A stretch of 64,000 bases of DNA from an uncultured Paracoccaceae bacterium (lineage in GTDB: Bacteria; Pseudomonadota; Alphaproteobacteria; Rhodobacterales; Rhodobacteraceae): NCBI GenBank assembly GCA_947493145.1, contig CANLPZ010000003.1:36779-100778 (forward strand), in the 5' to 3' direction. Below are positions 37,163 through 47,087 of this stretch, one piece after another. The position numbers were made by a program, and so were the translations under genes. Each line of letters opens with the position of its first letter. Position 1 is the stretch's first letter. The notes under the pieces were generated by a model. It worked only from the letters and a program-made list of their open reading frames with translations, made no database searches and was not told the origin of the DNA.

Positions 37163-40100
37163 AATCGTCGCTCCCTAGATCGGCGACAGAAACGCCATAA
37201 ATCAAAATGTTTGTACCTTCGGCGTTGAAAACAGCACCGTCGGCAGAGTTCGTGACGAAGTCCATCACATTGCCGGAATTTACGGTGCCAAAACCGCTTA
37301 GAACGATTGTGTCGACACCGATCGTAAAGTCCGCGCCGGTGACTGATCCTTGGTAACCGTTTGCGGCACTAAAGGTGATTGAGTTCATGTCAACACTACC
37401 GATGGTGTCATTGCCATCGTTCACCGCAAAGATAAATTCATCAGCCCCGATCCCACCGTGCAGCAAGTCATTACCCGCGCCGCCGGTCAGTTGATCAGAT
37501 GCCCCAAACGAAAGCGCTGCTGGATCACCGATCAGGATGTCGTTGCCGGTCCCGCCGTCCAAGGTATCACCCGCAATCCCGCCAATCAGGACGTCGTTTC
37601 CGCTGTCACCGTTCAGTGTGTTCAAGCCCGACAGAGCGACCACATAGTCGTGCCCATCGCCACCTCCGGCTTCGGTGTCGCCAAGGCCATCCACGATTGT
37701 ATCATCGCCTGCTTGACCAAACAGATCATCGTCCAACGCGCTGCCAGTGATCGTATCGTCACCGTCGCCGGCCAAAATGATGACTTCCTGGTCAGACGCG
37801 GACCCATCAAGAACATCGTTCCCGTCCGTCCCGATAAGCGTATTCAAATTGGTGCTATTGGCGAGTAATTCTTGGGCCGTAACTGTGCCATCAGAGAATT
37901 CAAAAAATTCGAAATTCGAGAATGTGTTTGATGATGGATTCAAGAAATCGTCGAAGACTTCGAGTTCGATACCGCTATCGCGCGCGTAAACCGTAACGTC
38001 AGCGATTGCGAAGTTCGACATATCCACAGTGTCGACACCAGACCCACCGTCAACGACATTAAACTCAGCACCGTTGATTACAGTGGCTGTATCATCGCCG
38101 TTTCCGAGGTTTATATTTGCGAACCCGCTTCTGATTTCGACAGTATCTGCACCACCAAGCGTGTGGAGTTCTTCGATTGTGGTGATCGTGACGGTGTCAT
38201 CAAAATGCGAAGTATATAGAACTTCGATACCTTCGAAATTTATGCGATCCGCGCCTTCATTGGCCAACGCATAGCTGCCCAAAACAGTAAGGCTCGATGT
38301 AAGTCCCGAGAATTGGATCGTATCACGCTGGTTACCGCCGCGAACAGTTTTGATTTCTGCGGTTACGGTGTCAAAACCGATGTTGAATTGGTCATTGCCG
38401 TCTTCACCGTCAAGCGTATCGTTGCCGGACAGGGTTGTCAGCGTGTCGTTTCCTTGACCACCCAAGACCGTATCATCGCCGGCACCGCCGTCGATCTGAT
38501 CGTCACCGCGCATGCCCATAATTGTGTTGTTCTGCGCGTTGCCGGAAATTGTGTCATTGCCATCGCCAGACACGAGGTTTTCGAAATCAGAGCCTAAACT
38601 TCCCCAATTTTCACCGTCGACAGAAAACGTACTGCCATTTGACATACCCGCAATCAGATCACTGTTGCCAACGCCGTCAGAATTGACACCGACGAAATTC
38701 AACCAGTCGGTGCCGCCATTGGTGTCGGCGATCACACTGCGGTTTGTGTCGTATTCTACGACTTCAAGGAAATCGACAGATATGATGTGAATGTCGTTGT
38801 TGGTCGACGTCGCCCCGTAAAAATCGACTTGGTAATCTTCTAAAACACCGATGTCGCCTGGATAATCGTCGCCGACAACAATTTGCCATGTGCCTTGGCT
38901 TGAGTATCCCAAAAGACCAGAGACTTCAAAGCTCCAAGTCCAGCCACCGTCCATGAACGAACTGTCAAAATCGTAGTCATCCAAGACTGGATCGTAAACC
39001 AAACCCGTTTCGTTGAAAAACAACGGAACAATTGTGCCATCAGGGGCAATAAGACCGATGGAAAGGTCGCTGCCGTAACTGTGGTCAAGCGTGACTGTGA
39101 CAACAACGGTTTCAATTGAAATGTCATCGGATATTTCGAAATCAGAATAGGTGTATTCGTAGGTTCCAATGGTGTTTGAGTCCGCGAGTGCGATGCCCGG
39201 ACCGCTGTAATCATATGTGATATGTTGTTCATTGGCGCTGGTCTGCGCGGGGCCGTTCATATCGAGCCAAACTTCGGCCATTCGTACGGCCGCAAAGGCA
39301 TCGACCATGCCAAAACCGTAGTTGATATGATAGCTTAGGCCGCCACCATTCCAGCTTGCACCACCGTCACCCTCACTGATGACCCAATCTGCGCGTTCGT
39401 GCCCAGATGCGGCGGCGCCAAGGTCTGACCCTGTTTGCGAGGCCGTCACGGCCAAGATGTTTTGCACATCGCGCCAACCTAAGTCAGGATTTGCCTCTAA
39501 CATCAGTGCGGCGACTCCGGATACAACGGGGGTTGCTGCGGATGTCCCGCCAAATTCGCTCGTATAATCTGGGTCCACTGTATCAAAGTCGAAAGATCCG
39601 TTGTACCCACGATCGTCTTGCAAATCTGTTGTGACCGAAGCCGCAGGGGCGGCGACAAGAACACCCGCGCCCCAGTTGGAATAATCGGCGATCGATCCAT
39701 CCTGTTCTGTCGCGGCAACTGTGATCGTGTGGCGGGACGCGTTAAGGCCATCGCCGTTCACATTCGATGTCTCATTACCACCTGCTTGGACAATTATTGT
39801 TCCAAGCCCATCCCGTCCATTTTCGGAAATGTCTTCGTAAACGGCAATTTCCAACAGATCATCAGCCGATTGAAAATCGCCATAATATGGGGAACGTCCC
39901 CAACTGTTGGACATGATATCGAAGTTTTGCGCATGCGCGATCGCCGCGCGTATAAAGGCAATATCAAACGCATCAAAGCCACCGATTCCGTCGCCGTTCT
40001 GGATGTCTTCGAGCAGGTTAACACCGGTCACTTGGGATCCATGTGCGATGCCAACAATTCCGGAGTTGTTCATTTCCCCGGCGATGATGCCAGCAACGGC

Positions 40101-40358
40101 GGTTCCGTGCGCGTCGCTAAACCCAATTGGAAACGGATCAAAGACCTCGTCAAACCCATCGCGATTTGCGTCGTAGGAAAATTCCAAGCTGCTGTTGTAG
40201 TTGTCGTTTAGATCAGCGTGTGTGTAATCGACGCCATCATCGTAAACGGCAGTTACGACACCTGTACCGTCATAGTCATCCCAGATCGTTTCAACATCAC
40301 CGATAAGATCAAAGTGCCACTGCAACGAATAAAGGTCGTCAGTTGGGGTCGTCGGCAT
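37149..40358 (-). CDS. Subtilisin-like (S8) protease with P domain and RTX repeats
   Basis: 1069 residues. The S8 domain starts at once, without signal peptide or prodomain; D40, H84, oxyanion N195 and S273 (in GGTSAATP) form the active site. A proprotein-convertase P domain spans about 400-515. Haemolysin-type GGxGxD repeats take about 600-1000, and the C-terminus ends SDDFVFV, a type I secretion signal. It is the first gene of the secretion operon. Lack of a prodomain suggests activity is held back until calcium folds the repeats outside, which is inference. Confidence 0.9.
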   Translation of the reverse strand: MPTTPTDDLYSLQWHFDLIGDVETIWDDYDGTGVVTAVYDDGVDYTHADLNDNYNSSLEFSYDANRDGFDEVFDPFPIGFSDAHGTAVAGIIAGEMNNSGIVGIAHGSQVTGVNLLEDIQNGDGIGGFDAFDIAFIRAAIAHAQNFDIMSNSWGRSPYYGDFQSADDLLEIAVYEDISENGRDGLGTIIVQAGGNETSNVNGDGLNASRHTITVAATEQDGSIADYSNWGAGVLVAAPAASVTTDLQDDRGYNGSFDFDTVDPDYTSEFGGTSAATPVVSGVAALMLEANPDLGWRDVQNILAVTASQTGSDLGAAASGHERADWVISEGDGGASWNGGGLSYHINYGFGMVDAFAAVRMAEVWLDMNGPAQTSANEQHITYDYSGPGIALADSNTIGTYEYTYSDFEISDDISIETVVVTVTLDHSYGSDLSIGLIAPDGTIVPLFFNETGLVYDPVLDDYDFDSSFMDGGWTWSFEVSGLLGYSSQGTWQIVVGDDYPGDIGVLEDYQVDFYGATSTNNDIHIISVDFLEVVEYDTNRSVIADTNGGTDWLNFVGVNSDGVGNSDLIAGMSNGSTFSVDGENWGSLGSDFENLVSGDGNDTISGNAQNNTIMGMRGDDQIDGGAGDDTVLGGQGNDTLTTLSGNDTLDGEDGNDQFNIGFDTVTAEIKTVRGGNQRDTIQFSGLTSSLTVLGSYALANEGADRINFEGIEVLYTSHFDDTVTITTIEELHTLGGADTVEIRSGFANINLGNGDDTATVINGAEFNVVDGGSGVDTVDMSNFAIADVTVYARDSGIELEVFDDFLNPSSNTFSNFEFFEFSDGTVTAQELLANSTNLNTLIGTDGNDVLDGSASDQEVIILAGDGDDTITGSALDDDLFGQAGDDTIVDGLGDTEAGGGDGHDYVVALSGLNTLNGDSGNDVLIGGIAGDTLDGGTGNDILIGDPAALSFGASDQLTGGAGNDLLHGGIGADEFIFAVNDGNDTIGSVDMNSITFSAANGYQGSVTGADFTIGVDTIVLSGFGTVNSGNVMDFVTNSADGAVFNAEGTNILIYGVSVADLGSDDFVFV

Positions 40359-40478
40359 GGAATGTCCTGTTTTGGAATGTTGGCGCGAAAATCATTTAAG
40401 TACACCCTGTCACTATTGAATGATTAAGGCAATATTAGGGAACGACGCATGGCGAAATTAGGCCATTTTTAGGTATCG

Positions 40479-41573
40479 TTAAGCTGGTTTTTTGGGCGCC
40501 GTTTTTGAAAGCGCTAAGTCCGCGTCTGAAAACACCCAAGGCCCTTTAACACCGTTGATCCCTTCTGGTTTGATTTGCATGCCGCGCGCCAAAATTTGTG
40601 GATCGTTCAAAGCTGAATCAATGTCGTTTATTGGTCCTGCGGGAACCGTCGCGGTTTCTAAGGCGCGCAATAGATCGTTGGATCGCCACGTTGTGGTGCG
40701 CTGCTCAATGTCGCGGGTCAGCTGTTCACGATGTTCAACGCGCAGTGCGTTTGTTGCATAATTTGAATTTGGGCTTAGCCCGATGACTTGCGAAAACCGT
40801 TCGAATTGCCCGTCATTCCCAACCGCAAGGATGATATGTCCGTCCAGTGTTTCGACGACTTGATAGGGCGAGATGTTTGGGTGCGCGTTGCCTTTGCGGT
40901 GCGGGGCATTGCCCGTAGCAAGGTAATTCATCGATTGATTGGCAAGCATGGCCGTGGCGCAATCAAGCAGCGACATATCAATATGCTGCCCGCGTCCGGT
41001 GCGATGGCGGTGTTCCAAGGCCGCCATGATTCCGATGGTCGAATACAATCCGGTCACGACATCGGTAATTGCGACGCCAACCTTTTGCGGTTGCCGGTCG
41101 GGTTCTCCTGTGATGGACATCAACCCCGACATGCCTTGGATCAAAAAGTCATAACCGGCACGTTCCGCATAGGGTCCGGTTTGGCCAAACCCTGTGATCG
41201 AGCAATAGATCAGGCGGGGATTAATCGCGGCGAGGCTTTCGTAGTCCAACCCATATTTTGCAAGTCCACCGACCTTAAAGTTTTCGATAAAGATATCGGC
41301 GTCTTTGACCAATTCTATGATCTTTGCTTTTCCCTCGGCAGTTTTGAAATCAGCAGTGACAGATGTTTTTCCACGGTTTGCGCAATAGAAATATGCAGCT
41401 GATGTATCGCCCTCGCGTTCGATAAACGGCGGTCCCCATGTGCGCGTGTCGTCGCCACTTGGGCTTTCGACCTTGGTCACTTCGGCGCCAAGATCGGCCA
41501 AGCTTTGCCCCGCCCAAGGGCCGGCCAAAATGCGCGCCAGTTCTACAACTTTGATACCGTGGAGAGGGGTCAT
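40479..41573 (-). CDS. CoA-transferase family III (CaiB/BaiF)
   Basis: 364 residues. The N-terminus (MTPLHGIKVVELARILAGPWAGQ), GADVTKVE-like ADLGAEVTKVE and NRGKTSV are typical. The catalytic aspartate region of class III enzymes appears as GYDFLIQGMSGLM. It would move CoA between carboxylic acids; the substrate is not clear. The ATG at 41573 has an AAGGAG site; the longer frame to 41726 is rejected. It is divergent from the KdnA-like operon and seems unrelated to surface sugars. Confidence 0.88.
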   Translation of the reverse strand: MTPLHGIKVVELARILAGPWAGQSLADLGAEVTKVESPSGDDTRTWGPPFIEREGDTSAAYFYCANRGKTSVTADFKTAEGKAKIIELVKDADIFIENFKVGGLAKYGLDYESLAAINPRLIYCSITGFGQTGPYAERAGYDFLIQGMSGLMSITGEPDRQPQKVGVAITDVVTGLYSTIGIMAALEHRHRTGRGQHIDMSLLDCATAMLANQSMNYLATGNAPHRKGNAHPNISPYQVVETLDGHIILAVGNDGQFERFSQVIGLSPNSNYATNALRVEHREQLTRDIEQRTTTWRSNDLLRALETATVPAGPINDIDSALNDPQILARGMQIKPEGINGVKGPWVFSDADLALSKTAPKKPA

Positions 41574-41699
41574 TTGATGCTCCTTATTAGTTTGCACCAT
41601 GCCTGTGGTCCGGTTGCGACGCAAGTTGGCATTGCGGCCCTTCTTGAAGGGGCGGATCAGATATGGAACAACGGGGCGGAAATTCAAAAGGGGGCGAAG

Positions 41700-42833
41700 A
41701 TGCCAGGATTTGAACTGATCGGCCAAGAAGAGCGCGACGCGTTAAACGAATTAATGGACGAGGGTGGCGTCATGTTCGCCCATGGATTTGGTCCGATGCG
41801 CAAACGGTATCACGTACGCGAGTTTGAACAGGAATTCCGCGACTATCTGGGTGCGGATGAGGCGTTATGTGTGTCCTCAGGCACGGCAGCAATCAAAGTT
41901 GCTCTGAAAGCCTTGGGCGTTGGTCATGGCGACGAAGTGATTACGCAGTGTTTTAATTTCATCGCGACAGTCGAAGCCATTGTCGATTGTGGAGCGACAC
42001 CCGTAATCGCTGGAAGCGACGATACATTGAATATGGATCCGGCACAGATTGAGGCGCTGATCACAGACAAAACCCGTGCGATTATGCCGGTTCACATGTT
42101 GGGCGTTCCGGCGCGGATGAACGAGATCCTGTCCATCGCGAAAAAACACGGGTTGCCTGTCATCGAAGATGCATGTGAAGCGGTTGGTGCAAAATACGAC
42201 GGTAAATTTGCGGGTACGTTGGGCGACGCCGGCGTGTTTAGTTTTGATTTTGGCAAAACGATTACCACGGGCGAGGGGGGATTGGTGATCCTCCAGAACG
42301 AAGACATGGCGGTGAAGGCGCGCCAGTATCACGATCATGGCCATATGAATTTGCCAGATTTGCCACGCGGTTTGGATCGCGCAGGAATAACTGGGTTCAA
42401 CTACCGTATGTCCGAACTCAATGCGGTTGTGGGAAAGGCGCAGTTAAAGAAACTGGATTTTATTGTCGAAGAATCCGGCAAACGTTATGCGGCTCTTAAT
42501 GAGGGGGTGACGTCCGGTGCATTTGCAAAGCGCGTTGTACCAGCGGAGGCACAGCCCGCATTTGATACGGTGATTTTCGAAATCAACGACGAAACGACGA
42601 GAGACAAGGCAATCGCATTGCTGGGCGAAAAAGGGTTCGGGACGAAAAACCTGCCAGATGCAATGAATTGGCATTGTTCTGTGTTCTGGGATCACATGGG
42701 GTTCGACACACGTACCCCCGCGGCGATGGACACATTGGCTTTGTTGGAACGTCAGGTTGCGATCCCTGTTGTTCTTGGTCGACCTGTCGAAGATTACGCA
42801 GACCTTGCGCATGCATTAAATGCGTTAGGCTGA
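41700..42833 (+). CDS. kdnA: DegT/DnrJ aminotransferase, KdnA-like (8-amino-Kdo type)
   Basis: 377 residues. It starts MPGFELIG and carries SSGTAAI, EDACEAVGA, a PLP lysine K186 in FDFGKTITTGEGG, DHGH, NYRMSELNA and a late DAMNWHCSVFWDHM. As I recall, this pattern, including the MPGFEL start and the NNWHY segment, matches Shewanella KdnA, which aminates the 8-aldehyde of oxidised Kdo. Start at 41700 is preferred over 41505. It leads a coupled operon with a CMP-sugar synthetase, an oxidoreductase and a Kdo transferase. Another sugar substrate is possible. Confidence 0.8.
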   Translation: MPGFELIGQEERDALNELMDEGGVMFAHGFGPMRKRYHVREFEQEFRDYLGADEALCVSSGTAAIKVALKALGVGHGDEVITQCFNFIATVEAIVDCGATPVIAGSDDTLNMDPAQIEALITDKTRAIMPVHMLGVPARMNEILSIAKKHGLPVIEDACEAVGAKYDGKFAGTLGDAGVFSFDFGKTITTGEGGLVILQNEDMAVKARQYHDHGHMNLPDLPRGLDRAGITGFNYRMSELNAVVGKAQLKKLDFIVEESGKRYAALNEGVTSGAFAKRVVPAEAQPAFDTVIFEINDETTRDKAIALLGEKGFGTKNLPDAMNWHCSVFWDHMGFDTRTPAAMDTLALLERQVAIPVVLGRPVEDYADLAHALNALG

Positions 42834-42837
42834 AATC

Positions 42838-43515
42838 ATGTTGATTGTCGTTCCAGCGCGCGCAGGATCCAAAGGCGTCCCAGGTAAAAACAGCCGAGAT
42901 TTTCGCGGCGCGCCTTTGGTCGCGTGGAGCTTTGCCGCGGCGCGGGTTTTGGGCGACAGATTGAACGCGCGGGTCGTTTGCACAACCGATGATCCAATTG
43001 TCGCCAAAATCGCAGGCGATTTCGGCGTCGATATTCATGATCGCCCTGCGCAGCTGGCCAGTGATACGGCTGGCATGACGGGAGTTGTGATTGATGTGTG
43101 TCAGGCCTTTGGCGCGGATCGGTATGTGCTGTTGCAACCGACGTCGCCGTTGCGAATTCGCGACGATTTGGATGTGCTTGCGGCGATGGTTGAAAAGGCG
43201 CCTGCGGTTGTGTCCTGTACAATTCCAGCCGACGCGCCGGAGGATATTGTCGAATTGGGTCGTGGGCCCTTGATCATTGGGAAAACGGCGACGCGACAAG
43301 AACGGGTGGCAGAATACCGATTTGTCGATGGCGCATTTTATTCTGGACGTCTTGAAACGCTTGCGGATGGGTTTGGGTTTATGCCGGATGATGCGGAATA
43401 TGTGACCCTAAGCAACCCCGCCGCGGTTGATATCGACACGCCTTATGATTGGGCGATGGCAGAAGCCCAACATGATTGGTTGGTCGACAAAGGGGTGGAT
43501 TTTGTCCGACCGTAA
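42838..43515 (+). CDS. CMP-sugar synthetase (acylneuraminate cytidylyltransferase family)
   Basis: 225 residues. The N-terminal CTP-binding motif PARAGSKGVPGKN is of the NeuA/PseF/LegF type, and QPTSPLR and a D-x-D near the end (DIDTPYDW) fit. It couples a 2-keto sugar acid to CMP. In this operon the substrate may be an 8-amino-Kdo, but it is also the only such enzyme in the window that could serve the NeuB product from 60.9 kb. It is four bases after the aminotransferase gene and overlaps the next gene. Confidence 0.85.
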   Translation: MLIVVPARAGSKGVPGKNSRDFRGAPLVAWSFAAARVLGDRLNARVVCTTDDPIVAKIAGDFGVDIHDRPAQLASDTAGMTGVVIDVCQAFGADRYVLLQPTSPLRIRDDLDVLAAMVEKAPAVVSCTIPADAPEDIVELGRGPLIIGKTATRQERVAEYRFVDGAFYSGRLETLADGFGFMPDDAEYVTLSNPAAVDIDTPYDWAMAEAQHDWLVDKGVDFVRP

Positions 43516-44992
43516 ATTCGACATTTGTATTGTTGGGGCGGGGGCGTCGGGTTTGGAAATCGCGCGCCTCGCGTCGCGTGCGGGGTTGCGTGTTGCGTTG
43601 GTTGAACAGGGTGCAAGCAACGGCAGACATATTTTTCAGCGCGTTCCGTTGATGGTTGGAAAAATCATTGGCAATCCGAAGTTCGTGAATGCATGGCAGT
43701 CAGTTCCGCAGATGGCCGCGGGCGAAACAACGCGACCGGTATTGGCGGGTCGCGGGCTTGGCGGGTCAAGCCGCACCAACGGGAATGTGGCCTATGCTGG
43801 ACATGCAGACCGTTACGCAGCGGTGTTCGGGCAACTGGGGTTGGATTTTACGGATGTGTTGTCGGGTTTGTCGCAAAGTTCCGGTGACGACATGCCACGG
43901 GTGCCGACATGGGCCGATGAATTGAGCCATAAGTTTATCAAAGCCGCGGTAACCAAAGGCGCGCGTTCTGTCGATGATCCAGATTTGGAACTTTACGGTG
44001 CCGCGCCGTTGCATGTGTCCACAAAACGCGGGCTCAGGTATAATCATTTGGAAGGGTTTCGCGCAAACGCGGCACAGGCCAAGATTTCAATCATTCGCGC
44101 CCCCGCGCGTCATTTGATTTGGGATGCGAATTCGATCACAGGTGTCATGTTGGCGACGGGTGAAACGGTTCGCGCGGACCATGTTGTCGCAAGTGCTGGC
44201 GCCATTGGATCGCCAGAATTGTTGATGCGATCGGGCATTGGCGACGCGACAATGCTGAATGAAGCAGGCATTGACCCACGTCATGACGTGCCAGCTGTTG
44301 GGTTGCATTTGAAAGACCATGCCAATCTGCGCATCCCGTTTTCCTGTCCAGCGCATGATACGCTGAATCAAAAAACGCGTGGGTTGGCAGCGCTTAAAGA
44401 GGGAATGAAGTTCCTTTTAGGCTCTGATGACACGGTGTTGCGTGGGCCAGGGGCCTCCGCTGGTGTGAATGTGAACGCGACCGAAGACTATCGAATCCAA
44501 TTGGTGCATTTCACCCAAGACCGATCCAAAGTCGCAAGCGACGGAATTGTGTTTGAACGCGAACAAGGGGCATCATTGGGCATGTACGCGCTGTGGCCGC
44601 ATTCGGAAGGATCCGTTCGGTTGACCTCGCAAGGATTGGACATCGACCCTGGGTTTTTATCTGACGCACGGGATGTCGACACGACACGTACGGCGTTGGA
44701 TCATGCGCGAAAACTGATCGCGCAAATGGGCTTTGCCCCGCGCGATTTGGATCAGACGGATGAGGAATTCATCCGAAACGGGGTTTATTCAGGATATCAT
44801 CTGATTGGATCGAACCGAATGGGGGGCGACGCACAAACATCAGTTGTTGGACCGAATTTTGCGGTTCACGGCATGAATGAGCTTTCGGTTTGCGATGCGT
44901 CTGTTTTGCCTGACCACGTGTCGTCGCACAGTTATTTGCCAAGTGTTGCGATGGCGAGAATGTTTGCGGCGCAGCAGGGGTGGGGCGCATGA
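43502..44992 (+). CDS. GMC-family oxidoreductase
   Basis: 496 residues. FAD-binding GxGxxG (IVGAGASGLEIARLA) lies near the N-terminus, GRGLGGSSRTNG is the GMC signature and a C-terminal block has VCDASVLPDHVSSHSYLPSVAMA. GMC enzymes oxidise primary alcohols. TTG at 43502, behind a GGGG site and overlapping the synthetase stop by 14 bases, is the preferred start; no suitable ATG lies close. In this operon it could oxidise C8 of Kdo to the aldehyde, the step done by KdnB elsewhere. Confidence 0.8.
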   Translation: MSDRKFDICIVGAGASGLEIARLASRAGLRVALVEQGASNGRHIFQRVPLMVGKIIGNPKFVNAWQSVPQMAAGETTRPVLAGRGLGGSSRTNGNVAYAGHADRYAAVFGQLGLDFTDVLSGLSQSSGDDMPRVPTWADELSHKFIKAAVTKGARSVDDPDLELYGAAPLHVSTKRGLRYNHLEGFRANAAQAKISIIRAPARHLIWDANSITGVMLATGETVRADHVVASAGAIGSPELLMRSGIGDATMLNEAGIDPRHDVPAVGLHLKDHANLRIPFSCPAHDTLNQKTRGLAALKEGMKFLLGSDDTVLRGPGASAGVNVNATEDYRIQLVHFTQDRSKVASDGIVFEREQGASLGMYALWPHSEGSVRLTSQGLDIDPGFLSDARDVDTTRTALDHARKLIAQMGFAPRDLDQTDEEFIRNGVYSGYHLIGSNRMGGDAQTSVVGPNFAVHGMNELSVCDASVLPDHVSSHSYLPSVAMARMFAAQQGWGA

Positions 44993-46302
44993 GTTATCCT
45001 CGTACGCTAAAAGACCGCCTGTTTTTGCTTTGCTGGAATGGTTTGTGGCATCTGCTGGTTCCTGTCGTTTTGGTGTATCTGTGGCGGCGTGGTCGAAAAG
45101 AGCCAGAGTATTTTAAACATATGGCGGAACGATTTGGTGGTGGGCAACGCGTTCCTAACGGGGCAATTTGGATTCACGCGGTTTCGCTTGGGGAAACGCG
45201 GGCTGTCAGCCCATTGGTTCGCGCCTTAATCGATCGGGGCGAAGTCGTGTTGCTGACACATATCACCGCAGCGGGTCGTGCAGAATCGGCGCGGTTGTTT
45301 GCAAATGAAATCGCAAATGGCCAATTACATGTGCGTTGGTGCCCGATGGAGCTGTCATGGGCAGTGAAACGTTTTATCCGCCGTCATCAACCAAAGTTCG
45401 GATTGATCATGGAGATCGAAATTTGGCCACAGATGATTGCCGCTGCCAATCGACTTAAGTTGCCTTTGATCATGGCGCAGGCGCAATATCCGGACAAAAG
45501 CTTTGATCGCGACCAAAAAGGGATTGGGCGATTGCGGTCTGCGGCTGTCCAAGGGTTCGACTTGATCCTTGCAAAGTCCGACCGGCATGCGGATCGGTTC
45601 CGCCATTTCGGGGCGCACGATGTGCGTCGAATGGGTGAGTTGAAATTCGAACAAGACATTCCCGAATGGCAATTAACTGCGGCTGATCGACTACGCAAAG
45701 ATCTGAAACTTGGGTCGCGCCCCGTGATTTGTCTTGCCAGCACCGCACCGGACGAAGACCCAATGCTGATCCCAGTATTGCAAGATCTAAAGTCATCCGA
45801 CCAAAACCCGTTTTTTGTCTATGTGCCGCGTCACCCAAAAGATTTCAAAACGACCCACGACGCGTTGAAAAACGCCGGTTTCAACATGTTGCACCGATCC
45901 AAAGATTTTGACGAGACATTGCAATTGATTGGCGACGTGCCTGCGCATTGTGATGGGCTGTTTGGGGATAGTTTGGGGGAGATTAATTTTTACTACCAAC
46001 TGGCCGATACGGTGTTCGTCGGCGACAGTTTCAATGGCGAAGGATCGCATAACATCATCGAACCTTTGCGATTAAATAACCCTGTTGTTGTTGGGCCAAG
46101 CATTTGGGGGATCGAATACCCTGCGTTAGAAGCGATGGAAGCAGGTGTTTTAACCAAGTTGGCGGACCCACAGGAATTGGTTGCCCATTGGACCGGCAGG
46201 TTGTCGACAACGCCGCAGCAGATTGACGCCTTTTTATCCGACCATGGTGGTGCGATCGAACGCGCAATCGGGCATCTTATTGATTTTGGGGTGCTGGATT
46301 AG
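44989..46302 (+). CDS. waaA: 3-deoxy-D-manno-octulosonate transferase (GT30)
   Basis: 437 residues. After an N-terminal anchor helix the donor-binding motifs IWIHAVSLGETRA, MEIEIWP (acceptor glutamate) and a late GDSFNGEGSHNIIEPLRLNNPVVVGP are present as in WaaA/KdtA. It transfers Kdo or a Kdo analogue from CMP to lipid A or another acceptor. It is coupled to the GMC gene by an ATGA overlap. A more divergent relative is at 53-54.3 kb, so at least one is probably not the housekeeping enzyme. Confidence 0.88.
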   Translation: MSYPRTLKDRLFLLCWNGLWHLLVPVVLVYLWRRGRKEPEYFKHMAERFGGGQRVPNGAIWIHAVSLGETRAVSPLVRALIDRGEVVLLTHITAAGRAESARLFANEIANGQLHVRWCPMELSWAVKRFIRRHQPKFGLIMEIEIWPQMIAAANRLKLPLIMAQAQYPDKSFDRDQKGIGRLRSAAVQGFDLILAKSDRHADRFRHFGAHDVRRMGELKFEQDIPEWQLTAADRLRKDLKLGSRPVICLASTAPDEDPMLIPVLQDLKSSDQNPFFVYVPRHPKDFKTTHDALKNAGFNMLHRSKDFDETLQLIGDVPAHCDGLFGDSLGEINFYYQLADTVFVGDSFNGEGSHNIIEPLRLNNPVVVGPSIWGIEYPALEAMEAGVLTKLADPQELVAHWTGRLSTTPQQIDAFLSDHGGAIERAIGHLIDFGVLD

Positions 46303-46952
46303 AACGCGAACGCTATCCCAAATTGCGCATCCGTACCCAAGTTTTCAAAATGAGTTATGTCTAAAGTCCCATAAAGTTTGTGATCCTTTTGGAGTTGCGC
46401 ACGCAGAGAAAATTCTGCGAAAGGGTTTGCTGTCTTATGCGACGATTGGATATCCAGAAGTGCCGACGTAATTGAGGTGTCAAATGCGATTGCTTCAATG
46501 CCTGCGCCTAATCCAACATCAAGGAAGCTGTTGATCGGAAAACGTGTTTCAATCTTTGACGCGACACTCGCGTATCGAAACGAAACAGTGACAGGGTCAA
46601 CAAAAACATCGACCCCATTGGGGAGGAAATAGCGCGATTGTCCTATTTCGACATTCACGGCCACATTGAAATCGAATGCGCTGATTTCGCCAAGTGTTTT
46701 GTCCCAATTTAAACCAACCGAACGGGACATCTGCAATTCAGTGTCTGGCAAGGTCAAATCGCGTCCCGAAATTGGTGATCCCGTTCCAGAGCCACCGTTT
46801 CCAGAGCCAAAAAACGAACGAGTCGCTTGGTTGACGCCAAATTCGTGGAAATGGATCGATCCTGTCGACAAGGACACATTTGTCTGAGCGATCACAGGCG
46901 AAACGAGGTTTGTCGCGAAAATCGCTGCAAAAGGCATGGTAAGGTTTTTCAT
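46299..46952 (-). CDS. Small outer-membrane beta-barrel protein
   Basis: 217 residues with a signal peptide ending VIAQ. Alternating beta strands and an aromatic C-terminal residue (FGIAFAF) suggest an OmpA/OmpW-like eight-stranded barrel. I do not recognise a named family. ATG at 46952 has an AGGAGG site close upstream; upstream in-frame codons are rejected since they would put charged residues before the signal. Its end overlaps the convergent Kdo-transferase gene by four bases. Confidence 0.7.
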   Translation of the reverse strand: MKNLTMPFAAIFATNLVSPVIAQTNVSLSTGSIHFHEFGVNQATRSFFGSGNGGSGTGSPISGRDLTLPDTELQMSRSVGLNWDKTLGEISAFDFNVAVNVEIGQSRYFLPNGVDVFVDPVTVSFRYASVASKIETRFPINSFLDVGLGAGIEAIAFDTSITSALLDIQSSHKTANPFAEFSLRAQLQKDHKLYGTLDITHFENLGTDAQFGIAFAF

Positions 46953-47087
46953 AGCCTCCTTGAATAAACTGGACGTTTTTCTGTCCATGGGGGTTTTCCC
47001 CCAATTGAAAACCAAAATCGATTTTCCACAAATGCGGGTGAGTTATTTTAAGCGTCCGTTGGGGGCGAATTTCAGGGGGATGCGCGT

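Noticed and set aside
40449..40470. Hairpin ATGGC/GCCAT followed by five T on the plus strand
   Set aside because: No plus-strand gene ends upstream of it, the stem has only five pairs and the loop is eight bases. Not a likely terminator.
41505..41699. 65-residue N-terminal extension of the KdnA-like protein
   Set aside because: It would overlap the divergent CoA-transferase gene and its ribosome site, and the family starts at MPGFEL.
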